Below are positions 14,501-14,996 of a stretch of 14,996 nucleotides of DNA, in pieces (positions within the stretch are counted from its first letter, which is position 1; each line of letters begins with the position of its first letter). The notes under the pieces were generated by a model. The model made no database searches. It had not been told where the DNA came from and saw only the letters and a list, made by a program, of their open reading frames with translations. Source of the DNA: Candidatus Muproteobacteria bacterium (lineage in GTDB: Bacteria; Pseudomonadota; Gammaproteobacteria; Acidiferrobacterales; Sulfurifustaceae); the NCBI GenBank assembly GCA_023266455.1, contig JAHFQD010000009.1:1-14996 (forward strand), read 5' to 3'. A program made the position numbers and the translations under genes.

Positions 14501-14596
14501 CGTTCCTTCTCCCGCGGGGAGAAGGGCAGGATGAGGGGATAGTTAAGAAGTTATGATACCCCTCACCCTATCCCTCTCCCCGCGGGAGAGGGGACG
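14501..14596. repeat. Imperfect inverted repeat with internal hairpins
   Basis: Two 38-base arms (14501-14538 and 14559-14596) are inverted copies with 32 of 38 matching positions; the inner 31 bases match at 27. Each arm also folds alone: CCTTCTCCC/GGGAGAAGG (14505-14525) and CCCTCTCCC/GGGAGAGGG (14572-14592), both with a 3-base GC loop. About 20 AT-rich bases separate the arms. The CCCTCTCCC and TGAGGGG words resemble REP-like dispersed repeats common in proteobacterial intergenic DNA. It lies between two co-directional genes and could act as a terminator or mRNA stabiliser. Confidence 0.85.
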
Positions 14597-14615
14597 CTTC
14601 GTTTACGGAGATGCT

Positions 14616-14996
14616 ATGACACTTAAAGTCGGATTAATCGGCCTCGGCATCATGGGTCGCCCCATGGGCTTGAACTTACGCAAAGCGAATTACGCGCTGT
14701 GGGTCTACGGACGCCGTGCGGAAACGATGAAGCCGCTGACGGAAGTCGGCGCCACGGCCTGCGCGTCGCCGAAGGAAGTCGCGGCGCAAGCGGATGTCAT
14801 CATCACCATGGTGCCGGACACGCCGGACGTGGAAAAAGTTTTATTGGGTAACGATGGCGTGATCCAGGGCGCGCGTTCCGGCGCGGTCGTGGTCGATATG
14901 AGTACCATCGCCCCCGCGGCTACCCGCGAGTTCGCGGCGCAACTCGCCAAGCGCGGCGTCGACATGCTCGACGCGCCGGTGTCGGGCGGCGAAGTC
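14616..14996 (+). CDS. garR: 2-hydroxy-3-oxopropionate reductase-type dehydrogenase (partial, 3' end cut by window)
   Basis: The first 127 codons of a beta-hydroxyacid dehydrogenase of the tartronate-semialdehyde reductase (GarR/GlxR) and 3-hydroxyisobutyrate dehydrogenase family are present. GLIGLGIMGRPMGLNL (6-21) is the N-terminal Rossmann signature, VYGRR follows the second strand (Arg suits NADPH or NADH use), VDMSTIAPAATRE is the family motif after strand 5, and DAPVSGGEV at the edge is the substrate-binding motif. The ATG at 14616 is preceded by GGAG with five-base spacing. The catalytic Lys lies beyond the window. The neighbouring GhrB-like gene favours the tartronate semialdehyde to glycerate reaction, but 3-hydroxyisobutyrate-type enzymes look alike in this part. 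Confidence 0.9.
   Translation, partial: MTLKVGLIGLGIMGRPMGLNLRKANYALWVYGRRAETMKPLTEVGATACASPKEVAAQADVIITMVPDTPDVEKVLLGNDGVIQGARSGAVVVDMSTIAPAATREFAAQLAKRGVDMLDAPVSGGEV

Noticed and set aside
14501..14596. CRISPR array or insertion sequence at the inverted repeat
   Set aside because: There are only two arms, in inverted orientation, without repeated spacers or a transposase gene; a REP-like element fits better.

Overview
The window looks like chromosomal DNA of a moderately GC-rich Gammaproteobacterium. Evidence: elongation factor P sits divergently beside EpmB, its lysine 2,3-aminomutase-like modification enzyme, a pairing mostly found in Gammaproteobacteria; a YjbJ-type CsbD protein is present; and there are two Tat-exported, TakP/FcbT-like TRAP transport systems. 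The genus cannot be told from the sequence. There are 14 confident protein genes (the last cut by the window edge), no rRNA, tRNA or CRISPR, and no complete mobile element. No gene-free stretch exceeds 300 bases.

Layout. 42-3583 holds TRAP system 1: dctQ-dctM on the minus strand and dctP on the plus strand, diverging from a 147-base regulatory gap. A strong bidirectional hairpin at 3602-3632 separates dctP from a convergent, solitary PhnD-like periplasmic binding protein (3631-4464). Next are a small CsbD stress-type protein (4669-4899), a second bidirectional hairpin, and the divergent efp/epmB pair (4969-6664). 6774-9401 encodes a membrane sensor with CHASE, PAS and GGDEF domains, whose GGDEF domain has lost one metal-binding aspartate. 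9576-13511 is TRAP system 2 (dctP-dctQ-dctM, all plus strand). It runs by overlap into a D-2-hydroxyacid dehydrogenase of the glyoxylate/hydroxypyruvate reductase type (13501-14478) and, after a conspicuous imperfect inverted repeat, into a tartronate-semialdehyde-reductase-type dehydrogenase (14616 to the window end).

How the parts work together. TRAP 2 plus two reductases suggests uptake and reduction of a small oxo- or hydroxy-acid of the glyoxylate/hydroxypyruvate/tartronate-semialdehyde group, leading to glycerate; this is inference from gene order. TRAP 1 belongs to the same broad transporter class and probably takes another small carboxylate. Both dctP genes share similar leader DNA (a TAxTAT hexamer, then GCAAGTTTT, then TAAGGACG) and a short possible leader ORF overlapping the dctP start, hinting at common control.

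The most unusual items are the GGDEF protein with Tyr in place of the first metal-ligand Asp but an intact RxxD inhibitory site, and the oversized DctM of system 2 (679 residues) with extra membrane segments and a Pro/Ala-rich hydrophilic linker. I see no clear sign of a wholly new multi-gene system.
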